Under the pieces are notes generated by a model, which saw nothing but the letters and a program-made list of their open reading frames with translations, made no database searches and was not told where the DNA came from. The translations under genes were made by a program, and so were the position numbers. From Rhizomys pruinosus (Eukaryota; Chordata; Mammalia; Rodentia; Spalacidae), in assembly GCA_009823505.1 (NCBI GenBank), contig VZQC01013290.1:93565-157564 (forward strand): a DNA stretch of 64,000 bases, in the 5' to 3' direction. Every line of letters starts with the position of its first letter. Positions within the stretch are counted from its first letter, which is position 1. Below are positions 45,473 through 57,420 of the stretch, one piece after another.

Positions 45473-46740
45473 ATTGGAGGAAAGATACCCCCTTCAGCAA
45501 GTGGTGTTGGCAAAACTGGATCACTGTTTTGTACAACAAAATTAAACCCCTACATCTCACACCTGTACAAAAACTCCAAGTGGATCAAAGATCTCAACCT
45601 GAAACCCCAAACCCTGAAGGTGATAGAAGAAAAAGTTGGCAGCAACCTACAATACATAGGTGTAGGAAAAGACTTTCTAAAACAAACAGGAAATAAGGTT
45701 AACAGCTGACAACTGGGATCTCATCAAATTCAAAAGCTTCTGTGCAGCAAAAGAATCAAAGAAGTGAAGAGAAAACCCATGGAGTGGGAGGAAATCTTCA
45801 CTAGTGATACATCTGACAGAGCATTAACATCCAGAATATAGAGACTACTTAAAAAACAAAGAAGAAAACAAATGACCTACTCAAAAGATGGAGTAAAGAG
45901 CTGAACAGAGACTTCACCAATAAGAAAGTAAAGATTGCTGTGAAACATCTCAAAAAGTGCTCAACATAGTTAATAATTAAGGAAATGCAAATTAAAACAA
46001 CTGTAAGGTATCATCTCAGTCCAATACGACTGGCCAAGATCAAGAAAACAAAAGACACTAAATGCTGGAGAGGTTGTGGGGAAAGGAGAACACTCATCCA
46101 CTACTGGTGGGAATGTAAACTTGTACAACCATTATGGAAAGCAGTGTCGAGAACCCTTAAAAGACTCAAAATGAGCATACCACCTGACACATTCATACCA
46201 CTCCTGGGTATATACCCATAAGACTCATCCTACCACAAAGATACATGCACAGCCATGTTTACTGCAGCTCTCTTCACAATAGCAAAGAGCTGGAATCAAC
46301 CCAAATGCCCCTCAACAGATGAGTGGATGACAAAAATGAGGTACATCTACACAATGGAGTACTGCTCAGTGGTAAAGAAAGATGATGTCATGAACTTTGC
46401 AGGTAAATAGATGGAACTCAAAGCCATTATGCTAAGTGAAGTAACTGTCCCAGAAAAAAAACAAAAGGTGAATGGTTTCCCACATTTGTGGATGCTAAAA
46501 CCAAATACACAGTTGGCAGGCAAACTGAGCAACTTTATTATTATATTCCTTTGTATCTGAAAGCAAATGTACTGTATAAGTTCATACAGGAGCCATGAAA
46601 TAATCTGTAGTCTATAAACTATGAGAAACATAACATGAAAGAAAATAGAAAGAGATGTTAAGGATATCTGATACATTTTTTTCAAAATTACAAGTAGTTT
46701 CTAGACTAGGTAGCCAGATTGAAATATGAAAATCACGCTC

Positions 46741-47425
46741 TACATTTTCACAAATAAACAAAAAATCCAACATCACATTGTTTCCTCACTCCAAACACCC
46801 CTTGCTCCACTAATGTCTGTCTTCACTTAACTTTCCACCACTCCATTTCACTCCCCTTAGAACCAAGCAGAGCAGAGAATGCTAGAGGCCCAGGGTTCCA
46901 CGGAGGCTGCAGCACATGGGAGGGAGCTGCTGTAACCACCACACTCCTTTCACTCCAGAAGGAAGAGACAAGGCCCCCAGACAGGGCGACTCACAACTTT
47001 GAGCCCAGCATTTGGAAGGTTGAGAGGAAGACTACCCATGAGGTGAAGTTTAGATTGGGATAGTGAGTCTCAGCCAGACCAATATAAGCCAAAGGGGTAC
47101 ACCCAAATTTACAACAAAATGAGGGAGAAAACACCACAAGTGTCAAAGCATGGTAGAAGAACACTGAAGGAGAGCAAGCTAAAAGTCAGCTGCATTCTCC
47201 CACCTCTCTACTAGTTGTTTCCAATGGTAGAATCCATTTTCCAAGCATCTGGACACTGACAAGAAGAGCACTGCTTCTTGAAGTTGACAAGTAAAATCCA
47301 TGAGTATAAGAATGCAAAACCAAGGCTAGACCAAGACACAAAGACCACAACTGAGGAAGATAGAGGAAGGGAGGGGAGGGGAGGAAGGGCCAGAGGAGTG
47401 GGGAGGGAAGGGGGAGGAGAAGAAG
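46741..47425. other. Unassigned, possibly unique sequence
   Basis: Mixed-composition DNA with a weak B1-like echo near 46,985-47,090 (GAGCCCAGCATTTGGAAGGTTGAG). It ends in a GA-rich run (47,360-47,425). No gene is supported. Confidence 0.45.
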
Positions 47426-47448
47426 AAAAAAAGAAAAGAGAACAGAAG

Positions 47449-47683
47449 GGCCGGAGGGATGGCCTAGCGGTTAAAAGCGCCAACCTCTCTTGCAGAGGAC
47501 CCGGGTTCAATCCCCAGCACCCACATGGCGGCTGAGAACTGTCTGTGACTCCAGTTCCAGGAGAACGCCAGTTCCAGGGGAATTGAGACCCTCTTCTGAC
47601 CTCCGTGGCATCACACGACACGGTGCGCAGACCTGCATGCAGACAATATATTCATACACATAAAAATAAATTTAAAAAAATTA
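47449..47683 (+). mobile_element. B2 SINE with 23-bp A/G-rich target duplication
   Basis: GGCCGGAGGGATGGCCTAGC, B box GGTTCAATCC and the duplicated CTCCAG block. The 23-bp repeat ending GAGAACAGAAG flanks it at 47,426-47,448 and 47,684-47,706. Confidence 0.95.
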
Positions 47684-47706
47684 AAAAAAAGAAAAGAGAA
47701 CAGAAG

Positions 47707-48165
47707 AGGGGAGGGGAGGGGAGGGAAGGAGGGGAGGAGGGGAGGAGGTCTCCTCCCCTCCTCACCCCTCCCCTCCCCTCCCCCCTCCCTCCTCCCCTCT
47801 CCTCTCCTCCTCCCCTCCTCCCCTCCCCTCCCCTCCCCTCCCCCTTCCCCTTCTCCCCTCCCTCCTCCATCCTCCTCCCCCTCCCCTCTACCTCCTCCTC
47901 CCCCCTCCCCTCCCCCTACGTCCCTCCCTCCCCTACCCCCCTCCCTCCCTCTCTCCCGCCCTCCCCCCCTCACTCCTCCCTCCCTCCCCTCCTCCCCTCC
48001 TCTCCCTCCCCATCCCTCTCCCTCCCCTCCCCCCTCCTCCCCTCCCCTCCCTCCCCCCCCCTCCCCTCCCCTCCCTGACCCCTCCTCCCCCTCCTCCCCC
48101 TCCCTCCCTCCCCTCCCCTCCCCCCTCCCCTCCCTCCCTCTCCCCCTCCCCCTCCCCTCCTCCCT
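47707..48165. repeat. Purine-to-pyrimidine low-complexity tract
   Basis: GGGGA/GGAGG units run to about 47,748 and then switch abruptly to CCCCTCC units until the N. The switch has dyad symmetry (GAGGAGGGGAGGAG, GT, CTCCTCCCCTCCTC). Long open frames here (for example 215 codons on the minus strand) are composition artefacts. Confidence 0.95.
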
Positions 48166-48166
48166 N
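48166..48166. other. Ambiguous base (N), likely assembly join
   Basis: This is the only N I saw. It marks the boundary between the C/T-rich tract and indel-rich L1 sequence. Confidence 0.95.
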
Positions 48167-51100
48167 TATTCTTGAGATATAAAGGGAAAAGAAAGCAAGT
48201 GTGCTATTTTAATATCAGATAAAAATAGACTTTCAAAGAAAGAAATCAGAAGAGACAAAAGAAGGCCATATCATTTTCATCAAAGGACCAATCCACCAAG
48301 AAGATTTTCACAATTATGATATATATGCCCCAAAATTTCTGGTGCGACCAAACTATAAAAAGGGAAAAAAAAAGAATTCTCCAGACAGCAAGTCACAGAC
48401 TAACCCAGCACACTCATAGTGGAGATTTCATACCCCACTGAGTCCTTTTGGATAGGAGTCAACAGCGACCAAAGAAATAAACAGAGAAGACATCTGAACT
48501 GAACGAGTATGATACACCAAAATGGACCTCATAGACCTCACCGAAACATCCATCCTAATACCAGAGGAATTACACTTTCTCTTCAGCACCCACTGAACAT
48601 TCTCCAAAACTGACACAATCGCGACACAGAAAAAAACCTCTTACAAATACAAAAAGATTGAAATATTTCAATGCATCCTGTCAGGACCACAGTGCAATGG
48701 AGCTCAACATCAACACCAGGACAGCCCTCCTGCCTACAAGAGCACATGGAGACTAAATACAACACACTCTTGAATAAATTGAATGGGCAAAGGAAAGAGT
48801 AAAGAAAAGAAATTAAAACATTTCCTTGGAACGAATGACAATGACCATATACAACACAACAAAAAACTTATGGCATACCTTAAAAGCAGTCCTAAGAGGG
48901 AAATTATAGCCCTGAGGTGCCTACATTAGAAAAAAACAGAAAAGAGCACAAGTGTGAATGATCTAACCACTACAGCTAAAAGCACTTGAGAGGCAACAAC
49001 AGAATGCAACCCCCTAAACGCAACAAGACAAGGAAGAATAACAAAAACAGTAAAGCCGAAATCAGATGAAATAGAAACAAAGAAAGAAAACAATTTACAA
49101 AAAATCAATGAAGGCCAAAAGTTATGGCGTTCTTTGAAAGAATAAACAAGATAGACAGACCTCTAGCCCAGTTAACAAAAAGAAAGAAAGGAAACAATCC
49201 AAATCAATACAATCTTGATGAAAAGGGAAAATATCAAAGGACAAGGGGAAAAAAGATCAAGAAAATTATATGAGAATATTACACAAAGAACCTATATTCT
49301 ACTAAGTTTGAAAAAATAGAAGAAATGTATGAATATCCGAAATCTTGGGAATCACCAAGCTTGGCCAAGAGGAGACAAGCAGCTTAAACAGACCCATATA
49401 ACTATGAAGAAATAAATAGAGGTTGTAGTAAGAAGCCTCCCAACAAAAAAAAAAGCCCAGGCCCAGTACGTGTTTCACAGCAGAATTTCTATAAAACATT
49501 TCAAATAAGACCTACAACCATTATTTCTTAAACTGTTTGTTTTAGGAGTAATTCAATCATGAGTGAATTCCCCAAATTTCCTTCTATGAAGGGCCAACAT
49601 CACTTCTATTACCAAAACCAGGCAAGATTCCAACTAAAAAGGAGAATTATAGTTAGACCCATCATCCCTCATGACACAGATGCCAAAAATCAAACAGGGG
49701 AATACGGCCAAAATCGGCATACAGACCCAACATCAAGAAGATCATCAACATGACCATGTTGGATTCATACCAGAGAATTGCAGGGATGGTCAACTACAAA
49801 ATCACATAACATCATCAAACACATATTAAATCGGAAATCAAGACAAAAACCACCCATCATCGCTCGGCAATTTGACGTGCCGAAGAAAAAGCCTTTGACA
49901 AAATCCAGCCATCCCTTCATGCTTAAAATACTAGACAGAATTGGACTGGAAGGCATCGAGGGGGCGAATCATTCCTCAATTGTAATCAAAAAAGGGCCAT
50001 ATACAGGAAACCCACAGCCCAATATCATCTCTAAATGGGGAATGACGGAAACATTCCCTTTAAAGGTAGGAACTCGGCAAGGCCCCCTATCACCAACTCC
50101 TCTTCAAATAGTGCTTGAAACACTTGCGTTTGAGCAAAATACGGCACCAAGAGAGGAAAAGGATATTAAAGGAGTAGTAATCTAACTGGAGAAGAGGAAA
50201 CACTATCCCTTTTGCTGAGATTATGATAGTTTACTTAAGGAGCGCAAAAGAAACTCCCCAGAAAACTCCTTAGAAACTGAACTAAAAAGCTTTCAGCTAT
50301 AAGTGGCAGGACAACAAAAAAACCTTTAAAATCAAGGCTTTTCTTTTACACCAAAATCAAGCAACTGGAAAAATATATATGAGACTTCCCAATCTCACCA
50401 ATAGCCTAAAAAAAAAATAAGTCATAGCGAATTAAACCTAACCAAAGGTCACCAAAGATCCTCGTTACAACAAAAATTTTTAAAACCTCTGAAGAAAGGA
50501 GATCTAGGAAGAAGTGACATCCAGAAGATGGAAAGAACCAGCTCCACATGTTCATGGATGGGAAAATTAATATTTATGTTAAAAATGTTCCAATTACCCA
50601 AATTGTATCAGTTAATGCATCCCAATTTCAAAAATCCCCAATGAGCTTTCTTCACAGGCTTGAAATTCTAATATTTGGTGAAAAGAAGATCCTAATTCAT
50701 AAGCAAAAATACTGAAATGTAACTAAACAAGAGCAAGTGCACATGGAGGGTAACTGTATACCAGACTTCATAATATACACAGGGCTATAGTCAAAAAAAA
50801 AAAAACTGCTTACTGGCACAAAAACAGAAAAAAACGCGGTGACCAATGGAACAAATGCGAAGATCCAAATCTGTAGCAGTATACAATTTCAGCCGCTCAT
50901 ATTCAACAAAGGGGCCAGGAAACCCCCAAGGGGGGCTGACTAACCGTTTGAGACATGATAAAAATTGACAGATCCAATCTCAGCAAGTGGTGTTGGCAAA
51001 CTTGTCACTGTCTTTGACGAAGAACAAAATACAACCCCTACATTCACCGTAACAAAATGTAACTCCAAGTGATTCAGAAGACTCAACCTGAAACCCAATA

Positions 51101-52345
51101 CTCTGAAGGTGATAGAAGAAAAAGTGGGCAGTCAACGTACAAACATGGCGTTAGAAAAGAGTCTCTAAAATCAGAAGCAGCGCTGAAAGAATTAAGGTCG
51201 AAACAGCTGACTAAATGGGACCTCATCAAACTTCAAAACGGCCTTCTGTTCACAAAAAGAATCAATGAAGGTGAAGTAGAAAACCCATCAGGAGGTGGGA
51301 GAAACTTCTATTGAGATACATACATGACAAGAGCATTACATCCCGAAATATATCAAGACTACTTCAAAAAAAAAGAAAAGAAAACAAACGATGGCTACTT
51401 AGATGAGCAAAGAAGCTGAACACAGAGACTTCACAAATAGCGAAGGAAAAGAGATTGTCTGTAAACATCTCAAGAACTGGGTCTCAACTAAGTTAATCAT
51501 TAAGGAAATGAATAATAAACACTTAAGTATCATCTTATCCAAGTAAGACTGTCAAGAATTCAAGAAAACAAAAGTACACACAAAAGCTGATAAGGTCTGG
51601 GGGAAGAGGACCCACTCATCCACTGCTGTTGGGAATGTAAACTTGTGCAGCCACATTACGGAAAGCAGTGTAGAAAGAACCCTTAAAAGACTCTGAATGA
51701 GTCACTTCCACCTGATCCCACTCATACCAGCTCTGAGTGATGTACCACTAAGACTTCTACCACACAGATGATACATAGCACAGACCATGTTTACTAGCTC
51801 TCTCTCAAATAGCAAAGAGCTGACACACAACCCAAATGCCCCCCAACTGAATGAGATGACAAAAAATGGGGTGATCTACACAATGGTGTATCTGTGCATG
51901 AGTAAGATAGATCGATGTCATCCGAACTTGCAGGAATAATGCTGAAGTCAGAGACATTATGCTAAGAGTGAAAGTAAACAGAGTCCCAGAAAAAAAGCGA
52001 ATCGAATGGTATCCCTTCATCTGTGGAGTAGTTGCCAATTACCCAGTTGTAAGTTATTTCTTGTTGTAGCCCCTGGCTTCCCTTGTAACCAAAGCAGTTT
52101 GGACATTAATGCATTTTGGAAAACACAACACAACAACAGAAAATACTGCTATCAAAGAACTGACTGAAAACAGTGGAACTTCTGCCAAAAACAGTCAACG
52201 TCCCCATTGAGAAAATTTTGAGAAAGACAAGAGATGGGAAAGCATGTTGGCAGAATCAACAGCTCTGAGGGAGTGGAATGAGTGGGGAACACGGGTATAG
52301 ATTTGTTTAAAAAAATAAATATAATACAATAAAAAAAAAAAGAAA
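48167..52345 (+). mobile_element. LINE-1 (L1-C), plus strand, indel-rich
   Basis: Starts inside the ORF2 endonuclease region (CTATTTTAATATCAGAT) and runs through RT, the C-terminus (near 51,600-51,740) and a 3' UTR ending in AATACAATAAAAAAA. Compared with L1-B it has a very high rate of one- and two-base insertions and deletions, so no ORF2 frame survives beyond ~130 codons (the longest is 49,778-50,185). Whether this is decay or sequencing error cannot be told here. Confidence 0.88.
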
Positions 52346-52352
52346 AAAAAAA

Positions 52353-53313
52353 ATCAATTCTGCCTTTCTTACACCAAGAACAAGCAACGGAAGAAAGAAT
52401 TCAAGAGAACCTTCACATCACAATAAGCCTCCAAAAACCAATAAAATATAGAGGAACAAACCTAACCAAAGACACCAAAGATCTCTAAACAAAAATTTTT
52501 AAACCTTTTAAGAAAGAAATTGAAGAAACATAGAAGATGGAAACCTCCCATGCTCGAGGCATTGGGAATAACATTGTAAAAAGTCAATGTTTACCAAAAC
52601 TCTTGTATAGATTAACACAATCCCAATCAAAATCCTAGAGTTTTACACAAGCTGGAAACAGAAGTCTTTAAATTCATTTGGGAAAAACAAAAGACACGCC
52701 CCGAATAGCCAAAACAACCCTGAATGAAAGAGCAACACAGGGGATCCTCTATACCAGACTTCTAAACTATACTACAGGCCTTATTCATTTAAAATCAGCC
52801 AGGCGGTAGGTAACTGGCACAAAAACAGACTTGTTGTCCAATGGAACAAAACCAAGATCCAAATCTGAGCACATACATTTCAGCAACCTCATATTTAACA
52901 AAGGGCCAAGAAAAGAGACAATGGAGAAAGACAGCATCTTCAGTAAGGGTGTTGGCAAAACTGGGATCACCACTTGTAGAGCATGAAATTAAACCCTACC
53001 TCTCGCCCTGTTCAAAAATGTGAATCCAAGTGGGTCAAAGACCTCAACGTGGAACCCAAAACCCTGAGGTGATAGGAGAAAAAGTGGGGAGCAGACTACA
53101 AGACATAGGCGTAGGAAAAGACCTTCCTAAATCAGACAGCAACCGACTGCACAGAAAATAATGTCGACAATTGACAAAAATGCGGACCCCATTAATTAAA
53201 CTCAACAAAAAGGCTTCATGTACATCAAAAGGAAACAAATCAAGGACAGTGACGAGAAAATCCCGCAGAGTGGGAGGAAAGTTTCTCTGCAGATACATCT
53301 GAAAAAAAAAAAA
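52353..53313 (+). mobile_element. L1 ORF2 fragment (L1-D), indel-rich
   Basis: CAATTCTGCCTTTCTTACACC and GAACAAACCTAACCAAAGACACC through GGAGGAAAGTTTCTCTGCAG align with ORF2 downstream of the RT active site. It stops at GATACATCTGA and passes into a 16-A run that abuts the palindrome. Confidence 0.82.
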
Positions 53314-54221
53314 AAAACAGTCGTAGGCTTTCCTTCCAGGAATAACTGGCTTCTGAGAGCCCAGTCCCTTTGCTGTCTCTTTTTTCTTCTAACGTCAAAA
53401 GTATACTCCAAAAGCATGAGACTAATTCATTTTTAATACATAGCGAGTGGGTGAGTTAGTGTGTGAATGTGTGTCTGTTATATCTGAGACATGTTCTTGT
53501 AATAGAGTGTGCCGAGAACACAGTACTTTAGACCCATGAGTACAGAGCGCAGAGCCCATCAGTCTGTTGTCCTCCTCTAGACAGATGAAGCACTTTGTGA
53601 GCATGAATGAACTGCCCAGATCAGCGTGAATATCAAAGACAAATGAAACTGTTTCTCCAGATTCCTAGTTAAAAGCTTTCTCAATTATTCCAAGTCTTTA
53701 AAACTGTGTTAATTTTATGGGAAAATACAATGCAAAAACTTTTAAAGTTTATTTCCTTACCTGACATGTCAGCAGAGAATTAATAGTAAACGACTGTACA
53801 ACGGAGAGGTTAAACTTTGGGTGTGGTCTGAGCCGCTGACCCAACCAGCATGTGCGTCCAGTATCCGACAGCACGGACTGGTCACTGGTCAGTTGCAATG
53901 ATAGATTTGTTTACAGGCAGCTCTATGGAAACCCCAAGATTCTACTAGGTATGGTAATTTGGAGGGAGAATGATGTCGTAAATGAGGCAGTAGCCAATAG
54001 GATGGCCAGATTCTCAGGACCCAATGATGGGAGGGGGGAGAGGTGCCAGGAGACCAACAGCTGCCCTGATTGGCTGAAATCTGAGCAGGTAAATGTTGGC
54101 AGTCTGACATGACAGTCTCTCCTTCCACCCCATCAGGCTGTGGTAGGGAAGATCATCAATGCTCTTTACGAACTGTTCACAGTAAATTGTTCATGGTTTG
54201 CTTGTGAAAATTCACATTCAA

Positions 54222-54625
54222 TGGGGCTGGAAGGATATGCCCTAGCGGTTAAGAGCTGCCCAACCCCCTTACATGAGGACCTGGTTTTGATCCCCAGCAG
54301 CCACATGCGGCTGAGAACCATCTGAAACTCCAATTCCAGGAAATCCAGTCCAGGGGGAATCCAACGCCCTCTTCTGATTTCTCCGACATTGCACGACACA
54401 ACTCGGGTGCTCAAACTTGCAAGCAGATAGTAAACCATGATACACATACAGAAATAAAATAAAGGGCGTGGTGGCCACACGCCTTTATCCTAGCACTGGG
54501 AGGCAGAGGCGGCGATCTCTGTGAGTTTGAGGCCAGCCTGGTATACCGGAGTGAGTTCCAGGGGCAGCGGAGCTACAGGAGACCCTGTCTCAAAAAGACA
54601 AAAAAAAAAAAAAAAAAAAAAGAAA
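54222..54625 (+). mobile_element. B2-B1 composite SINE, plus strand
   Basis: B2 (54,222-54,463, with an altered CTAGCGGTTAAGAGC region) ends in AAATAAAATAAA and passes directly into B1 (GGGCGTGGTGGC at 54,464) and an A tail. A single pair of flanking repeats surrounds the whole: GAAAATTCACATTCAA (54,206-54,221) and GAAAATCACATTCAA (54,626-54,640). The right palindrome arm has the empty site near 55,985. Confidence 0.88.
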
Positions 54626-54810
54626 GAAAATCACATTCAAGTAGAGCATACCACATTACTGCATATTATGTGTACAGTTAGTATACTGTGGAAGAAGAAA
54701 AATCTAGATTGAGGCAGAACAACTGTTCTTAAACCACTAAAGCTGGCGTCATTTGTGAACTGTCAGCCCCTTTGAAGGCCCTAAGGTTAGGATCAAAATT
54801 ACTGTTGTTT

Positions 54811-55208
54811 TTCTCTCTCTCTCTTTTTGAGACAGGTTCCTGTAGGCTCGGCCTGGCTTGGAACTCACTCTTAGACCAGGCTGGCCTCAAACTCACAGAG
54901 ATCCGCGCGCCTCTGCCTCCCAAGTGCTAGGAATTAAAGGCGTGCGCCACCACGTCCAGGCATTTATTTATTTCTGTATTGTGTTATCAATGTACTGTCT
55001 GCATTGCAAGTTTGTGCACCCGTGTCTGATGCCTGTGAGGTCAGAAGAGGGGTGTGGGATTCCCCTCCTGGAACTGGAGTTTTCTCCTGGAATTTGGAGT
55101 TTCAGATGGTTCTTGGCCGCCATGTGGGTTGCTGGAGATCTAAACGCCGGGGTCCTCTGTTAAGAGGCAGTCAGCACTTCTTAACTGCTAGGCCATCTCT
55201 CCAGCCCC
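54811..55208 (-). mobile_element. B2-B1 composite SINE, minus strand
   Basis: Read on the minus strand, B2 (55,208-54,962) ends in AAATAAATAAAT and is followed by B1 (starting CCTGGACGTGGTGGCG), whose tail carries a GA-rich run. Flanking words TTACTGTTGTTT (54,799) and AACTCTGTTCTT (55,209) both resemble the empty site ACTCTGTTGTTT in the right arm. The order and junction match the plus-strand composite 190 bp away. Confidence 0.82.
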
Positions 55209-55380
55209 AACTCTGTTCTTTCTCAGTTGAAGTGCAGGCTGAAATAAGTGAGGGCGCCATCTATGGGCTCCGGTGGTGCAACAGTCCAGGCTGCTCTCTG
55301 ACAGATTCTTTTACATGAATCCTGCCTTTCTTGGATTGCGCTGGGGCAGGTTGGACCCCCATCTTCTCTTCTCTTTGTCT

Positions 55381-55734
55381 CTTCCTCTTGTTTTTTCTCT
55401 TCCCCTCCTGTCCTCCCCTCCTGTCCTCCCCTCTCCTCCCCTTCCCTCCTGTCCTCCCTTCCCCTCCCCTCCCCTCCCCTCCTTCCCCTTTCCCCTCTCC
55501 TCCGCTCCCTTCTTCTCCCCTTCCCCTCCCCTCCCTTCTTCCTCCCCTCACCTCCCCTCTCCTTCCCCTCGTCCACCCTTTCTCTCTTCTCTTTCTCTCC
55601 CCTTCCCCTCTTCTGTTTCTCTTTTTCTTTTTCTTCTTCTCCTCCCCCCTTGCCTCCCCACTCCTCTGGCCCTGGGAGGAGGGGAGGGGAGGGGAGGGGA
55701 GGAGGGGAGGGGAGGGGAGGAGAAAAAACAAGAC
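55381..55734. repeat. Palindrome centre: pyrimidine tract then purine tract
   Basis: CCTCCCCT-type sequence spans ~55,381-55,664 and turns at CTGGCCCTGGGAGG into GGGGAGG-type sequence to ~55,733. The pyrimidine side is about 290 bp and the purine side about 60 bp, so the symmetry is imperfect. The ORFs on both strands here (up to 196 codons) are compositional. Confidence 0.9.
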
Positions 55735-57149
55735 AAAGAGACAAAGAGAAGAGAAGATGGGCAGGATTCATGTAAAAGAATCTGACAGAGAGCAGCCTGG
55801 ACTGCTGCACCACCGGAGCCCATATGTGGTGCCTTGAGAAACAACAGAGTTTTTATCCTAACCTTAGGGCCTTGCCGCCAGCTTAAGTGGTTTAAGAGTT
55901 GTTCTGCCTCAATCTAGATTTTTCTTCCTCCACAGTATACTAACTGTACACATAATATGCAGTAATGTATGCTCTACTTGAATGTGAATTTTCACAAGCA
56001 AACCATGAACAATTTACTGTGAACAGTTGTCAGAAGCATTGATGATCTTCCCTACCACAGTCTGGTGGGGTGGAAGGAGAGACTGTCATGTCAGATTTGC
56101 CAACATTCACCTGCTCAGATTTCAGCCAATCAGGGCAGCTGTTGGTCTCCTGGCATCCTCCCCACCCAATCCCATTGGGTACCTGAGAATCTGGCCATCC
56201 TATTGGCTACTGCCTCATTTACGACATCATTCTCCCTCCAAATCTACCATACCTAGTAGAATCTTGGGGTTTCCATAGAGCTGCCTGTAAACAAATCATT
56301 GCAACTGACCAGTGACCAGTCCGTGCTGTCGGATACTGGACGCACATGCTGGTTGGGTCAGCGGCTCAGACCACACCCAAAGTTTAAACTCCTCCGTTGT
56401 ACAGTCGTTTACTATTAATTCTCTGCTGACAATGTCAGGTAAGGAAATAAACTTTAAAAGGTTTTTGCATTGTATTTTCCCATAAAATTAACACAGTTTT
56501 AAAGACTTGGAATAATTGAGAAAGCTTTTAACTAGGAATCTGGAGAAACAGTTGCTCATTTGTCTTTGATATTCACGCTGACTCTGGGCAGTTCATTCAT
56601 GCTCACAAAGTGCTTCATCTGTCTAAGGAGGACAACAGACTGATGGGCTCTGCGCTCTGTACTCATGGGTCTAAAGTACTGTGTTCTCGGCCACTCTATA
56701 CAAGAACATGTCTCAGATACACACAGACACACATTCACACACTCACTCACACACTCACTATGTATTAAAAATGAATTAGTCTCATGCTTTGGAGTATACT
56801 TTTGACATTAGAAGAAAAAAGAGACAGCAAAGGGACTGGGCTCTCAGAAGCCAGTTATTCCTGGGAAGGAAAGCCTAAGACTGTTTTACACAGGCCGACA
56901 GGAAGCAGAGGAGACAGAGAAAGTAAAAAATAAAATAGGAAAAATATAAGAATAAAAGAAATGAATATACAAATGTTCCTAAGTAAAAGCAGAGGTGATT
57001 TGGAAACCAGTGTTGCAGAGATCCTCAGATTTTGAATTAACACACAAAAGCCCAGAGAGAAACCCTCTTGGAGTAGGGTAAATGCAGTAGGACTTCTGGA
57101 AAGGCACATGGATGAATTGGGATAGAAACTGAGGCTGGCATGGACTCTT

Positions 57150-57167
57150 TTTTTTTTTTTTTTTCCA

Positions 57168-57198
<31 letters not shown>

Positions 57199-57401
57199 CT
57201 CCCGTAGTCCCAGCTGTCCTGGAACTCACTCTGTTAGACCACGGCTGGCCCTAAATCAAAAGATCCACCTGCCTCTGCCTCCCCAGTGCTAGGATTAAAG
57301 TCGTGTGCCACCACACCCGGCTTTTTTTTTTTTTTTTTTTTGGTCTTTTTGAGACAGGGTCTCCATGTAGCCCCAGCTGTCCTGGAACTCACTCTGTAGA
57401 C
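57150..57401 (-). mobile_element. Two B1 SINEs in minus orientation, 19-bp flanking repeat
   Basis: A T-rich block is followed by a B1 complement (57,200-57,320: CAGCTGTCCTGGAACTCACT to GTGTGCCACCACACCCGGC). A second T-run and a partial B1 (57,343-57,401) follow. GAGGCTGGCATGGACTCTT occurs at 57,131-57,149 and 57,402-57,420. GAGGCTGGC is also B1 sequence, so the repeat may partly reflect where B1 landed. Confidence 0.85.
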
Positions 57402-57420
57402 GAGGCTGGCATGGACTCTT

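Larger units (their letters stand above)
42346..46410 (+). pseudogene. L1-B ORF2, disrupted by SINEs, stops and frameshifts
   Basis: The endonuclease domain starts at MQMHNKVKGSNTHLSVIT (42,346) with TLNINGLNSPIKKHRLGEW and CCLQETHLTLKD. RT sequence follows from ~43,700 (GPDGFTAEFY) and is split at 43,999 by a B2 and near 44,513 by a B1. The catalytic box reads FAED rather than FADD (near 44,760). The C-terminal Cys/His segment is well kept (KCWRGCGERRTLIHYWWEC, 46,060-46,120), then MSIPPDTFIPLLGIYP. The open segments are in different frames. Confidence 0.88.
38706..46740 (+). mobile_element. LINE-1 (L1-B), plus strand, with nested insertions
   Basis: 5' UTR (38,706-39,232 and 41,297-41,415), ORF1 (from 41,416), ORF2 (42,346 to ~46,410) and part of the 3' UTR. 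Its 5' UTR has a partial ~107-bp repeat (ATTGGTTGCTTCGGCTGGAT versus ATTGGTTACTTTGGCCAGAC, at 38,799 and 38,906), different from the ~200-bp monomers of L1-A. Four insertions split it: a MaLR-like LTR element, a B2 and two B1 pieces. Both ORFs are broken. The 3' G-rich end was not seen. Confidence 0.88.
53318..56883. repeat. Large inverted repeat (palindrome)
   Basis: Left arm 53,318-55,380; right arm 55,735-56,883. The outer ends pair (CAGTCGTAGGCTTTCC with GGAAAGCCTAAGACTG), the middle pairs (TGCTTGTGAAAATTCACATT at 54,199 with AATGTGAATTTTCACAAGCA at 55,980), and the inner part pairs (GGGCTCCGGTGGTGCA with its complement). Without its two SINE composites the left arm is about 1.26 kb against 1.15 kb on the right. 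The centre is a pyrimidine-to-purine tract. The left arm has more small indels. Each arm carries ATTGG/CCAAT motifs (53,994 and 54,067 left; 56,124 and 56,200 right). Confidence 0.92.

Noticed and set aside
47605..48258. Long ORFs on both strands (157-215 codons)
   Set aside because: They arise from the GGGGAGG/CCTCCCC low-complexity tract.
55223..55844. Overlapping ORFs of 156-196 codons on both strands
   Set aside because: They are products of the polypyrimidine/polypurine palindrome centre, not genes.
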